This document shows positions 43,228 to 52,101 of a stretch of DNA of 64,000 nucleotides, one piece after another. The notes beneath the pieces are model-generated. The model was not told the DNA's origin. It saw nothing but the letters and a program-made list of their open reading frames with translations, and searched no databases. Each line of letters opens with the position of its first letter. The stretch's first letter is position 1. The position numbers were made by a program, and so were the translations under genes. The stretch is from PALSA-1296 sp038210275 (GTDB lineage Bacteria > Bacteroidota > Ignavibacteria > Palsa-1295). The stretch covers positions 15,734 to 79,733 of the forward strand of contig JBBQWV010000020.1 of assembly GCA_038210275.1 (NCBI GenBank), in the 5' to 3' direction.

Positions 43228-44067
43228 TTATTCGGGATCGATGGAGATCTGGTCTGTTGAGTCTGCTTTTGAACCTGTCAAGCGAATTGTATAAAACTGC
43301 CCTTGAAGAAATTGTTGTGTAAGTGAGTAGGATTGTGTAATGTCACTCTCACTCCGTACAAATATATTATGCTGTCCGACCGCCATTAAAACGTAATTTC
43401 TGATCTCCTGATAATTTACCGGTGATGGCTGACCCGTGATATTATCCTTAAAGAATGCCGGACTATTAATATCATCAATATGCATATTTACTGAAGGGCT
43501 TGGCTGTGGGTAATCAGGCAAACCGTTTATTAAGCGAACATAACAGAAATTTGCCGGCGCCTCTAACATCCGCACACTATCATTAGCAAAGATAGGAAAA
43601 ATTCGGTTTGGATCATTCACATCGGTAGTCCGAAACAGAACGACAGTAGTCATCGAATATGATTTCAAAGGAGGGATCGTTAGGCTGTCAAGTTTTTGCG
43701 TACCGCTTCCAAAAAAATAATTTGCATAAAGAACCAGGGTACTATCGTGCAAAACAGGAATGAATTGCTTCCTCATTTGAGGATTAACCTCCGTGAAAAG
43801 ATCGGCATTCTGTGTATTGCTCGTTTGCAATTGAGCGATGGGGCTTGCTTTACTGTTGTTCAGGATCGCAAGAAAACGAATGAAGGCTGGTCCCGGAATC
43901 GTATCGTGATGAAGGACGGTTGCAGTATCATGCAATGCCTGATAATCAACTGTATGAGCACATCCGAAAAAAAAGGAAGAGCCGCAAACGATCGGCACGA
44001 TCAAAAGTGCTTCGAGCGCAAGGATCGCTGAGCTTAGTCTGAGCTTATTATAAGCAAGTATTTTCAC
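43228..44067 (-). CDS. Lipoprotein, DUF4397-like
   Basis: 279 residues. Signal peptide with a lipobox-type FFFGC after a hydrophobic run (residues ~13-36). Two repeat-like halves contain FIRFLAILNNSKASPIAQLQ and CYVRLINGLPDYPQPSPSVNM, and a shared pattern of 'LYANYFFGSGTQ...YSMTTVVLF' and 'YVLMAVGQHNIFVR', the arrangement of DUF4397 domains. Envelope-anchored; function unknown. Convergent with purF, 28 bp apart. Confidence 0.75.
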   Translation of the reverse strand: MKILAYNKLRLSSAILALEALLIVPIVCGSSFFFGCAHTVDYQALHDTATVLHHDTIPGPAFIRFLAILNNSKASPIAQLQTSNTQNADLFTEVNPQMRKQFIPVLHDSTLVLYANYFFGSGTQKLDSLTIPPLKSYSMTTVVLFRTTDVNDPNRIFPIFANDSVRMLEAPANFCYVRLINGLPDYPQPSPSVNMHIDDINSPAFFKDNITGQPSPVNYQEIRNYVLMAVGQHNIFVRSESDITQSYSLTQQFLQGQFYTIRLTGSKADSTDQISIDPE

Positions 44068-44132
44068 GTTTCTTTTCAGGTTATACCAAGATTCTTGCTC
44101 ATCAAGTTCAGAAATTGGTATATCTCCTACTA

Positions 44133-44140
44133 CGAATATA
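44133..44140 (-). promoter_or_regulatory. -7-like box for DUF4397-like lipoprotein
   Basis: On the minus strand TATATTCG in ATTTCGTATATTCGTAG, one base from TAnnTTTG with the same TTTCG prefix. 66 bp upstream of the start at 44067. Confidence 0.5.
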
Positions 44141-44255
44141 CGAAATTTTTTGACCCTTAAGCCAAAAAGTGGGGGAGAGTGGGAAATAGATTTGCCTAAT
44201 TCTTGTGTTCTACTGCACTGAGAATAAGTTACCTCGTTAATCTTATACCATTATA

Positions 44256-45809
44256 ATGTCAGGAAAGTTACGTAAAGCTACGTTCGAAACAAGTTCTGAA
44301 GTGCAGATCGGCAGGATCTACGGTCCGGATGAAGCCGGAAATTTTCCATTTACTCGCGGCATCTACGAGCAGATGTACCGCGCCCGCCTTTGGACGATGC
44401 GGCAATATGCAGGCTTTGGTTCTGCTGCTGAATCGAACAAGCGTTATAAATATCTTCTTGCAAGCGGTACGACGGGGCTATCCGTTGCTTTCGATCTTCC
44501 GACGCAGATTGGTTATGATTCCGATCATCCGATGGCTGAAGGAGAAGTTGGGAAGGTTGGAGTGCCGATAGATTCACTTGAAGATTTTGATATTCTTTTT
44601 GATGGCATTGATCTTGGAAAGATTTCGACATCAATGACGATCAATGCGACTGCTTCAATTTTGCTTGCTCTCTATGTCGCAAAAGCAAAGCGGCAGGGAG
44701 TTGATCTGAAAAAAATATCCGGAACAATTCAAAACGATATTCTCAAAGAATACGCTGCAAGGGGCACCTATATTTATCCGCCGCAACAATCAATGCGGAT
44801 CGTCACCGATATTTTTGCCTGGTGTGCGAGTGAAGTGCCGTCATGGAATACGATCTCAATTTCCGGTTATCATATCCGCGAAGCCGGCGCAACGGCAGTA
44901 CAGGAAATAGCATTTACACTTTCGAACGGACTGGCATACGTGAAAGCTGCCGTTGATGCCGGGCTTGATGTAGATGATTTTGCTCCGAGACTTTCTTTCT
45001 TCTTTAATGCGCACATAAATTTTTTCGAAGAGATCGCGAAGTTTCGTGCGGCTCGAACACTTTGGGCGAAGCTTATGACAGATCGCTTTGGCGCAAAAAT
45101 ACCGGAGTCGCTCAAACTGCGGTTTCATTCACAAACCGCAGGTTCAACACTTGCCGCGCAGCAGATCGAAAATAATATTGTTCGAACAACGATCGAAGCA
45201 ATGTCTGCTGTGCTTGGCGGAACGCAGTCGCTTCACACTAATGGGAAAGATGAAGCATTGGCATTGCCAACAGAGGAATCTGCCCGCACTGCTTTGCGCA
45301 CACAGCAGGTCATCGCTTATGAAAGCGGCATCGCAGATACTGTTGATCCAATGGCTGGAAGTTATTACATTGAGTATTTAACGAGCGAACTTGAAAAGCA
45401 GAGTCTCACCCTCATTGAAGAGATTGATTCACTTGGTGGATCAGTAAAAGCAATTGAAGCGCATTTTCTTCAAGATCAGATTGCGAAAAGTGCGTACGAA
45501 TTTCAGAAAAAAGTTGAGAGCAAGGAAGAGATCATTGTCGGCGTGAATGAATTTACAGAATCAGCCACCGAAGAACCGGCAACACTAAAGATCGATCCAA
45601 ATTTAGAGAGAGATCAAATTGCCCGAGTTCAGGCTCTTCGAAATAAGCGCGATACAAAAAAATCTGAGGCAGCAATTGCTCAAGTCGAGCGAGCTGCGAA
45701 GGAAAATACGAACCTCATGCCGCATATTTTGAATGCTGTTGAAAGCTATGCAACACTTGGAGAAATTGCCGATGCGATGAGAGGAGTCTTTGGGGAATTC
45801 GGAGGCTAA
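44256..45809 (+). CDS. Methylmalonyl-CoA mutase large (catalytic) subunit, stand-alone
   Basis: 517 residues: the TIM-barrel catalytic half of the B12-dependent acyl-CoA mutase family. Landmarks: FPFTRGIYEQMYRARLWTMR, KYLLASGTTGLSVAFDLPTQ, SMTINATASILLALY, SGTIQNDILKEYAARGTYIY, SISGYHIREAGATAVQEIAF, LRFHSQTAGSTLAAQQIENN, GGTQSLHTNGKDEALALPTE. It ends before the cobalamin-binding domain; no DxHxxG motif is present. So it needs a separate small B12 subunit encoded elsewhere, as in the archaeal-type split enzyme. Substrate could be methylmalonyl-CoA (propionate/succinate interconversion) or another acyl-CoA of the family; methylmalonyl is the better fit. Confidence 0.93.
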   Translation: MSGKLRKATFETSSEVQIGRIYGPDEAGNFPFTRGIYEQMYRARLWTMRQYAGFGSAAESNKRYKYLLASGTTGLSVAFDLPTQIGYDSDHPMAEGEVGKVGVPIDSLEDFDILFDGIDLGKISTSMTINATASILLALYVAKAKRQGVDLKKISGTIQNDILKEYAARGTYIYPPQQSMRIVTDIFAWCASEVPSWNTISISGYHIREAGATAVQEIAFTLSNGLAYVKAAVDAGLDVDDFAPRLSFFFNAHINFFEEIAKFRAARTLWAKLMTDRFGAKIPESLKLRFHSQTAGSTLAAQQIENNIVRTTIEAMSAVLGGTQSLHTNGKDEALALPTEESARTALRTQQVIAYESGIADTVDPMAGSYYIEYLTSELEKQSLTLIEEIDSLGGSVKAIEAHFLQDQIAKSAYEFQKKVESKEEIIVGVNEFTESATEEPATLKIDPNLERDQIARVQALRNKRDTKKSEAAIAQVERAAKENTNLMPHILNAVESYATLGEIADAMRGVFGEFGG

Positions 45810-45896
45810 TGGCTTATTGCAGCTCATGGATTTATTACCATATTGGTACTGTTCGTTCTGCTTGAATTATAGTATTGTTTCACATTTATTATCACT

Positions 45897-47291
45897 ATGA
45901 AAACATCTATTACTTCCTTGAAAAAAAATGCGTCAGTATTTGTTATGTTCTTCTTTGCAATTCTACTGAGTTCTACATCAGTCAAAGCACAATGCGGATT
46001 TTCAGTAGATCTTCTTGACTCCACAGGCTCACTCACTTTTTTTGCTGATCCGGGAACAACATCGATCCGGAATATTCAGATCACAAATATATCAGCTGGC
46101 AACCTCACTGTCTATATTCAAATGATCAGTTCTACACCTGCATTCCAATTTAGGGTAATAGATAGCATACGTAAAGTCGCTCCAGGAGAGACAGCCTCGA
46201 TTGCTATCAGGTTCCAGCCGAGTCTAACAGTTACTGGCAGTATTTCTGGAAAGTTAGCTCTTATAAATAGTAGTTCAAAATGTAAAGATACCATCAATTT
46301 ATTTGGAATCATAAATCCAAATCTCTGTCTCGAAACCGAACACGAAATAAGTTACCGAGATCCTGTGCTTATCGGTTCATCTGCTGAACATCAGTTCCGT
46401 TTAACAAATCAATCGGGCGCTGATATTTTTATTACTGATGTAAATCTTGATGATTCGGTTACTTCCGGACTTCAGATATCTTCTTCTCTTCCTCTGATTG
46501 TTCCTGCTCATTCGAGTAATACATTTCTGAACTATACTTTTTCACCTACATCGAATTTCAGTGGGTCTTATTTCAATACAACTTTTGCAACTGTAAATCT
46601 TGCCGGTGATAGTGTAGGATGTCCATCAATCACATTGTTGCTTATCGGGAATGTTGCCAAACCCGGAGGCGGCAGCGGAATCGATACGAATGTCCGAGCA
46701 CTTTTCCCGACTGATACACGCACTTTGGCAATCGAAGGAACCGGGCAGAAAACAACAATGACATTTAAATTTACGAATAATCTTAATGTGGTTACAATAG
46801 TGAATAAAGTATATTTGAAAGACGGAACATATTTTTCAATAGTAGGGACAAATCCTACACCAACGCCATTTACGTTAAGCCCCGATCAAACGATGACGGC
46901 AACAGTAAGTTTTAACGCAACCGATCAATCTCTCCACACCGATTCGCTGATGATTGATGCCTCTCATAATTTGCAAACGACAGTATTTGGATTGCAAGGT
47001 GTTCAGTTTATATCAGGGGTTTCGGCAAATACGCTTCCGGAAGGAGTTAAAATTTCAGTTTCACCTAATCCTTCAACCGGTAATGTTAATATTCAAAGTG
47101 CGGGAATCCGTTCAGCAAATATTCAAGTCTTTGATCTGCTCGGCAAAGAAATCGCCTCTGCAAAAGCAGATTCGCAATGGAAGTGGGATACATCCAATAC
47201 TGTGGATGGCTCTTACTTCATTCGCATTTCCGGTGAAAGCCTAACCGGAAAACATTTCGTCACTTCGAATAGGATAGTAATTAGCAGATAG
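45897..47291 (+). CDS. T9SS-exported protein with ASH/HYDIN-type Ig domains
   Basis: 464 residues. Signal peptide ends KAQ. Three ~110-residue Ig-like domains of the choice-of-anchor D/ASPM-SPD-2-Hydin kind: VDLLDSTGSLTFFADPGTTS ... IQITNISAGNLTVYI; EISYRDPVLIGSSAEHQFRL; TLAIEGTGQKTTMTFKFTNN. A final type A sorting domain follows: VSPNPSTGNVNIQSAGIRSA, VFDLLGKEIAS, DGSYFIRISGESL. An extracellular binding or structural protein. It lies 87 bp after the mutase gene and 24 bp before another T9SS protein, so the pair is probably co-transcribed. Confidence 0.85.
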   Translation: MKTSITSLKKNASVFVMFFFAILLSSTSVKAQCGFSVDLLDSTGSLTFFADPGTTSIRNIQITNISAGNLTVYIQMISSTPAFQFRVIDSIRKVAPGETASIAIRFQPSLTVTGSISGKLALINSSSKCKDTINLFGIINPNLCLETEHEISYRDPVLIGSSAEHQFRLTNQSGADIFITDVNLDDSVTSGLQISSSLPLIVPAHSSNTFLNYTFSPTSNFSGSYFNTTFATVNLAGDSVGCPSITLLLIGNVAKPGGGSGIDTNVRALFPTDTRTLAIEGTGQKTTMTFKFTNNLNVVTIVNKVYLKDGTYFSIVGTNPTPTPFTLSPDQTMTATVSFNATDQSLHTDSLMIDASHNLQTTVFGLQGVQFISGVSANTLPEGVKISVSPNPSTGNVNIQSAGIRSANIQVFDLLGKEIASAKADSQWKWDTSNTVDGSYFIRISGESLTGKHFVTSNRIVISR

Positions 47292-47315
47292 GCTATCAGC
47301 TCTTAAAATATTTTT

Positions 47316-49541
47316 ATGAGGCGACTACTGATATCTATATTTGTTCTGGCGCTTTGCGTCGGTCAGTCCTCTGCGCAACTGAATGTTTGGCGTTGGCAGA
47401 ATCCTTTGCCGGTTGGTGATATGCTGCTTGGAGTCCAGATGTTCTCTCTGAATAACACGTATGCCTGCGGCGAGAATGGCACGTTCATCCGAACTTCTGA
47501 CGGGGGACTGACATGGGATTTACAAACCAATGTTCTGAAATTCAAAACAGAGTTTACCGGCTTAAGTTTTTCCTCTCCAACTTATGGTATGTGCTGTGGC
47601 GATTCGGGACGGATCATTAAGACAACAGACGGTGGTAATTCTTGGAAGCCATTGCAAAGTGGAATACAAACGAAACTCAATGGTATAGTAGTGATTAATA
47701 CGAACATTGCGTTGGTAGTAACTCGCGGAGGTGGCATTATCAAAACGACAAATGGAGGGGCAAGGTGGGATCCCGTTGCGTTCGAAAACTCATTTGCTCT
47801 TTACACGATACGAATGCTGCGCCCAGATTTTCTTTATGTAACTGGGTATAGTGGTATTCTTTTAAAATCGATCGATACCGGAAGAACTTGGCAAAACATC
47901 AGCACTCCTTATGGCAATACCTATTTCAGCGCCGGTTTTACAAATGATTCGAACGCTGTAGTAATTGGTGATAATGCCTTGCTGATTTCTACGACCAATG
48001 CAGGAGGAATTTGGAACAGAATAAATCTGGATAGTAATGCTGTTACTGCTTCGCTGAATTGTGTGGATGGGAAAGATCCGAAGATACTTGCAATTGTTGG
48101 CGATTATGGGACTATGCTTAATACTACCGATGGAGGCAAGAGTTGGAGCAGATTTTATCTCGGCACCAACGAGCACATCAAATCAGTTTCGTTCTTTGAT
48201 AAACTTAATGCAACGGCAGTGGGACGCGACGGCGGAATCCTTCGCACAACTGACGGCGGAGCATCATGGGTTTTTCAGCCGCAGTTTCCTGAATTATTGA
48301 CTCTGAACAGTGTTGCATTTCCGAGAGGAGACACTTCTCTCGGTTTGGGGGTGGGGCAGCTAGGAACGATCAAACGAACAACTAATGGAGGGAAATTATG
48401 GACATTGATCCCGAGCGGTACGACTCACAGATTGCGCTCTGTAACATTTATTGATTCTATTGATGCAATTGCAGTTGGAGATTACGGAACGATCATTAAA
48501 TCTACTGATGGAGGTTTAACGTGGAGTCCTCAGCAAAGCGAAACGAAGCAGAATCTTTATTCCGTCAGTTTTGCTACACCGACTGACGGACTGGTTGTCG
48601 GAGATTCAAATACGTGTCTGAAGACTTATTCGGCCGGAGAATTTTGGACTATCGAATTCGTCAATACTCCTCCACATCGTCTACGTCAGGACATGGATTA
48701 TTTTAGGAGCGTCAGCTATCCCGATAAGAAGTATGCATTTATCTCAGGCTTCCATACATATTATTACTCAGAAGATGGCGGCATCAATTGGAAATACAGG
48801 TGGATAGATCCCGCTCAAGATACTACGATTTTTTTTCAACCGGGTTTTAGTGTCGATACCATTTCTACTGCGACCTCAACGCTCATCTCAATTTCATTTG
48901 TCGATAGTCTTCATGGTGCGATAACACGCGCTTACGATAACGGTCCGGGACCTCAGAACAAATTTTGGTTTGTGCATTTTACTTCAGATGGGGGGACAAC
49001 GTGGGATAGCATCCGTACACCGAACAATGTTCCTCTCAATCATATTCAATGCGTCGATAAGATGCATGCAACTGTAGTTGGAAATGGCGGATATATAGGC
49101 CATAGTTCAGATGGCGGCAAAACGATCATAGAGCAAACAAGCAATACCCTCAATAATCTCTACGGCATTTGTTTCGGAAATCTTAGCGCAGGGACGGCAG
49201 TCGGATCACGGGGAAATATCATACGTATCACAACAGATGAATTATTTCCATCGTCTGTGAAAAATACTTCAAATGAGGCAAAGCTTCTTATTGAAGCGAT
49301 TTATCCGAATCCATGTACTGATTTTTCTACAATACAATACTCGCTGCCCTCATCGGGTTTTGTAACAATAGAAATGTACTCGGTAAAAGGAGTACTCGTT
49401 GCTTCGCTTTTTCCTGAATTCAAGTCTGAAGGATTGTATAGAATTCGATTTGATGCAACAGGGCTTGCAACGGGGACTTATATTGTCCGTATCTCAAGTG
49501 GAGGACAGACTACAACCAAGGAGATGATAATAATGCGCTAA
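47316..49541 (+). CDS. T9SS-exported YCF48-like beta-propeller protein
   Basis: 741 residues. Signal peptide MRRLLISIFVLALCVGQSSA. The body is ~13 repeats with the Asp-box plus 'G..G.I..T.DGG..W' pattern of YCF48/HCF136-like propellers (GENGTFIRTSDGGLTWDLQ, GDSGRIIKTTDGGNSWKPL, VGDYGTIIKSTDGGLTWSPQ). The ~85-residue type A sorting domain (IYPNPCTDFSTIQYSLPSSG ... ATGLATGTYIVRISSGGQTT) ends the protein. Surface-exposed; ligand unknown. HCF136 homologues help photosystem II assembly, but secreted FCB relatives are not photosynthetic, so no such role is assigned. Confidence 0.88.
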   Translation: MRRLLISIFVLALCVGQSSAQLNVWRWQNPLPVGDMLLGVQMFSLNNTYACGENGTFIRTSDGGLTWDLQTNVLKFKTEFTGLSFSSPTYGMCCGDSGRIIKTTDGGNSWKPLQSGIQTKLNGIVVINTNIALVVTRGGGIIKTTNGGARWDPVAFENSFALYTIRMLRPDFLYVTGYSGILLKSIDTGRTWQNISTPYGNTYFSAGFTNDSNAVVIGDNALLISTTNAGGIWNRINLDSNAVTASLNCVDGKDPKILAIVGDYGTMLNTTDGGKSWSRFYLGTNEHIKSVSFFDKLNATAVGRDGGILRTTDGGASWVFQPQFPELLTLNSVAFPRGDTSLGLGVGQLGTIKRTTNGGKLWTLIPSGTTHRLRSVTFIDSIDAIAVGDYGTIIKSTDGGLTWSPQQSETKQNLYSVSFATPTDGLVVGDSNTCLKTYSAGEFWTIEFVNTPPHRLRQDMDYFRSVSYPDKKYAFISGFHTYYYSEDGGINWKYRWIDPAQDTTIFFQPGFSVDTISTATSTLISISFVDSLHGAITRAYDNGPGPQNKFWFVHFTSDGGTTWDSIRTPNNVPLNHIQCVDKMHATVVGNGGYIGHSSDGGKTIIEQTSNTLNNLYGICFGNLSAGTAVGSRGNIIRITTDELFPSSVKNTSNEAKLLIEAIYPNPCTDFSTIQYSLPSSGFVTIEMYSVKGVLVASLFPEFKSEGLYRIRFDATGLATGTYIVRISSGGQTTTKEMIIMR

Positions 49542-49565
49542 CCGGTGTCAGACAAATATCTTTCG

Positions 49566-49573
49566 TATTTTTG
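49566..49573 (+). promoter_or_regulatory. TAnnTTTG -7 box of adk
   Basis: TATTTTTG in CTTTCGTATTTTTGTACATA, 43 bp upstream of adk. The leader between them (49583-49616) is made of 7-bp units (ATTCTCA, ATTCACC, ATTTTCA, ATTCGGA), one of the heptamer tracts. Confidence 0.65.
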
Positions 49574-49616
49574 TACATAATTTTTCTCGATTCTCAATTC
49601 ACCATTTTCAATTCGG

Positions 49617-50180
49617 ATGAATCTTATTCTCTTCGGACCGCCGGGCGTTGGTAAAGGTACACAGGCTGAACGACTTCGCGACCACTATCATCTTCATCAT
49701 ATTTCCACGGGCGATATTCTTCGCGCTGCTGTCAAAGACGGTACGAACTTAGGGTTGGAAGCAAAACGATATATGGATTCCGGCGGTCTTGTGCCGGATG
49801 AAGTGATCATCGGTTTAGTCAAGGAAGTACTCGTAAAAGATCAAGCAGAGGGGAAAGGCTTTTTGCTCGATGGATTTCCGCGTACTGTCGCACAAGCCCA
49901 AGCATTAGAAAATCTTTTCGGCGATCTTGCAATTGCCGATGTACGCATCGTCTCTCTTGAGGCTCCCGAAGATGAACTTGTTCAGAGGCTTGTCAAACGA
50001 GGAATTGATTCCGGTCGCTCTGACGATACTGAAGCAACAATTCGCCACCGCTTAGAAGTCTATAACGAGCAGACCAGCCCTGTACAGGATTTTTATAAAA
50101 AACATCGCGAGGTTGCAAACGTTGATGGGCTTGGAGGAGTTGATGAAATTACACTGAGAATTCATGGAGCACTAAAATAA
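49617..50180 (+). CDS. adk: Adenylate kinase
   Basis: 187 residues, the short form with a minimal LID (KRGIDSGRSDDTEATIRHRL). It converts ATP + AMP to two ADP. P-loop GPPGVGKGT at 7-15, AMP-binding HHISTGDILRAAVKDG, FLLDGFPRTVAQAQAL. The LID lacks the zinc Cys of long forms. Start just after a heptamer tract and 75 bp after the preceding T9SS gene. Confidence 0.96.
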   Translation: MNLILFGPPGVGKGTQAERLRDHYHLHHISTGDILRAAVKDGTNLGLEAKRYMDSGGLVPDEVIIGLVKEVLVKDQAEGKGFLLDGFPRTVAQAQALENLFGDLAIADVRIVSLEAPEDELVQRLVKRGIDSGRSDDTEATIRHRLEVYNEQTSPVQDFYKKHREVANVDGLGGVDEITLRIHGALK

Positions 50181-50189
50181 ATTCTATAT

Positions 50190-51044
50190 TTATCTTAGCC
50201 ACCAAAATTTTATACGGGGATATACCTGTAATGTGGGAAAAGGAATACGGATGAAGCTCATAACGTCAGTGAATGTCTTCCAAAAACTTCCTTCGATAGG
50301 AATGCCTTTTAAGTTAATATCGGGTCCGATATAGAAATCAGTATAGGGAGTTGTATTCGCACGAAAGGGAAGGAAACGAACTTGCTGCAAATTTTCTGCG
50401 CTGCAGCCTGCTGCAATGTTTAGCCATGCCGGAGTTGAGATCAGATCGTGAACGTCAAATGATAGCCAGAAATACTGGCTTTCGTAATCATCAGCAATTG
50501 TTTTATATGCTCCTGCTTTATAGGCATCCGACTGCCACAAAAACATTTTTGTTGAAAGTCTGCGAAATCCCGGAAAGTAATACTGAAGCACCGGCAGGCT
50601 TGCGCCGACGAGATCACCAAAAGCATCACCCGGTGAAAACCCGTATTGCGGATCGTTTCCGTGACGAGCATCTTCCATTTCGATCAGAACTCCGAGACCA
50701 AACGTAATTCCTGCTCCGAGCCATGTCGAAGTTTTTTCTGAAACGCCTGAAAGCAAATAACCATCTCGGATTAAATTTGAACTCACAGCAGAGAGATAGC
50801 CATGGGCAAATTTATCAATATGCATTGCATACGGAGGATCAGGGCTTACAGTGAAGGGGACATCCGTTGCATATTTCCAGAAAGCTTCATAATTGAGAAG
50901 ATAGATAGCGCCTGCGATTCCGGCAGGAAGTAGCGAGGCAGTTGCAACGGAAAGTACTGTCGAAGAATCTTTTTCTTCCTGAGCAAAAGTCAGATCATAC
51001 GATCCGAAGAGAAAGATAAGAATAAATAAATATGAACGAACCAT
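50190..51044 (-). CDS. DUF2279 (YfiM-like) envelope protein
   Basis: 284 residues with a signal peptide (MVRSYLFILIFLFGSYDLTF, AQ). The DUF2279 core is MHIDKFAHGYLSAVSSNLIR with hydrophobic helix WLGAGITFGLGVLIEMEDAR and FSPGDAFGDLVGASLPVLQY, the His/Asp-rich pattern of this periplasmic/inner-membrane family. The C-terminal half (AWLNIAAGCSAENLQQVRFL ... YPRIKFWWLR) is extra to the family and beta-rich. Function not established. Downstream of the SPFH gene by 17 bp, same strand, so probably co-transcribed. Confidence 0.78.
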   Translation of the reverse strand: MVRSYLFILIFLFGSYDLTFAQEEKDSSTVLSVATASLLPAGIAGAIYLLNYEAFWKYATDVPFTVSPDPPYAMHIDKFAHGYLSAVSSNLIRDGYLLSGVSEKTSTWLGAGITFGLGVLIEMEDARHGNDPQYGFSPGDAFGDLVGASLPVLQYYFPGFRRLSTKMFLWQSDAYKAGAYKTIADDYESQYFWLSFDVHDLISTPAWLNIAAGCSAENLQQVRFLPFRANTTPYTDFYIGPDINLKGIPIEGSFWKTFTDVMSFIRIPFPTLQVYPRIKFWWLR

Positions 51045-51061
51045 GCCGGGGATACTGGTTC

Positions 51062-51997
51062 TTATTTATCCTGTCCGAGCACGAGCGGTAATCCGTTCTT
51101 TGAATTTCCGATCACGACGATCTTTGCATTAGGTGATTCAGCAAGTTTTTGCGTTGCTTCGATTCCTTTTAGTTCAAGGATCTCATGCGAAAGTCCTTGC
51201 GCTACAATCTTTTGAAAATCCTGAATACCTTGTGCTTCGATGCGTTTACGATCAGCTTCTTGTTTTTCTTTTTGCAAAACAAATTCCATTTTCTGCGCAT
51301 CCTGCTGCGCAGAAATTTTTGCGTTGATAGATTGCTGAACTGATTGAGGAAGTGAAACGTCGCGGAGTAGCATTCCTTCCAAAACTAAACCACGCTTCTT
51401 AAAACTCTCATCAAGAAAAGAAGTAACTTTTGTAACAAAATCTTCGCGCTTGACTGAGTAAAGATCAGTGCTGACATAATTCACGGCTTTATCACGCAAA
51501 GCAGATCGAATTTCCGGACGGACGATCTTATCGGTATAATCTTCGCCAATTGTCCGATACACCATCGGCGCAGCAGTAGGAAGCAAGCGGTACTGCACAG
51601 TGATTTCAAGCTTTAGTGTCAATCCGTCGCTTGTAAGAACTTCGATAGCGTCATCGCCTTTCACTTGCCCTTCGCTATGCGTAGCGCTCATAGTATATGC
51701 CTGAGTGCGCACATCCATTGGTTTAATTTCATAAAGCGGATTGATGACGTGAAATCCGTTCTCAAGGGCTTCGGGTTCTACATTGCCATAGAGAACTTGC
51801 ACACCGACATTTCCCGCAGGTACAACCGTTGCCGCCGAAAGAATAAGAAGAACAACTGCCGCTGCCGCTGCAGCTTTATAAACGATGCCGAGAATCTTGT
51901 GATTATCAACCTGTGTATTTGCCGTCACCGACGTCCGCGAACGAGCAATAAACGCAATAACTGCAATGAGTAAGAAAAGAATAAATCCTGTGAACAT
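51062..51997 (-). CDS. SPFH/prohibitin-family membrane protein
   Basis: 311 residues. Two hydrophobic segments near the N-terminus (~1-17 and ~38-60), then the SPFH/band 7 domain: VVPAGNVGVQVLYGNVEPEA, ITVQYRLLP, YTDKIVRPEIRSALRDKAVN. The C-terminal coiled coil is rich in charged residues and Gln (AQQDAQKMEFVLQKEKQEAD). Prohibitins form ring scaffolds on the inner membrane and help in protein quality control. Followed by the DUF2279 gene. Confidence 0.92.
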   Translation of the reverse strand: MFTGFILFLLIAVIAFIARSRTSVTANTQVDNHKILGIVYKAAAAAAVVLLILSAATVVPAGNVGVQVLYGNVEPEALENGFHVINPLYEIKPMDVRTQAYTMSATHSEGQVKGDDAIEVLTSDGLTLKLEITVQYRLLPTAAPMVYRTIGEDYTDKIVRPEIRSALRDKAVNYVSTDLYSVKREDFVTKVTSFLDESFKKRGLVLEGMLLRDVSLPQSVQQSINAKISAQQDAQKMEFVLQKEKQEADRKRIEAQGIQDFQKIVAQGLSHEILELKGIEATQKLAESPNAKIVVIGNSKNGLPLVLGQDK

Positions 51998-52101
51998 AGT
52001 GTGTTTCTTTGAGAGATTAATTTTATGAAGATGTTGAACAACCCTTTATTGTGAATTAGTCCGAGAATCCCGGAATAGGGTTTTCCGGGATCCCATACTG
52101 T

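Noticed and set aside
47316..49541. Photosystem II assembly factor (HCF136)
   Set aside because: Similarity is limited to the YCF48-type propeller; the protein has a T9SS sorting domain and no photosynthesis genes are present.
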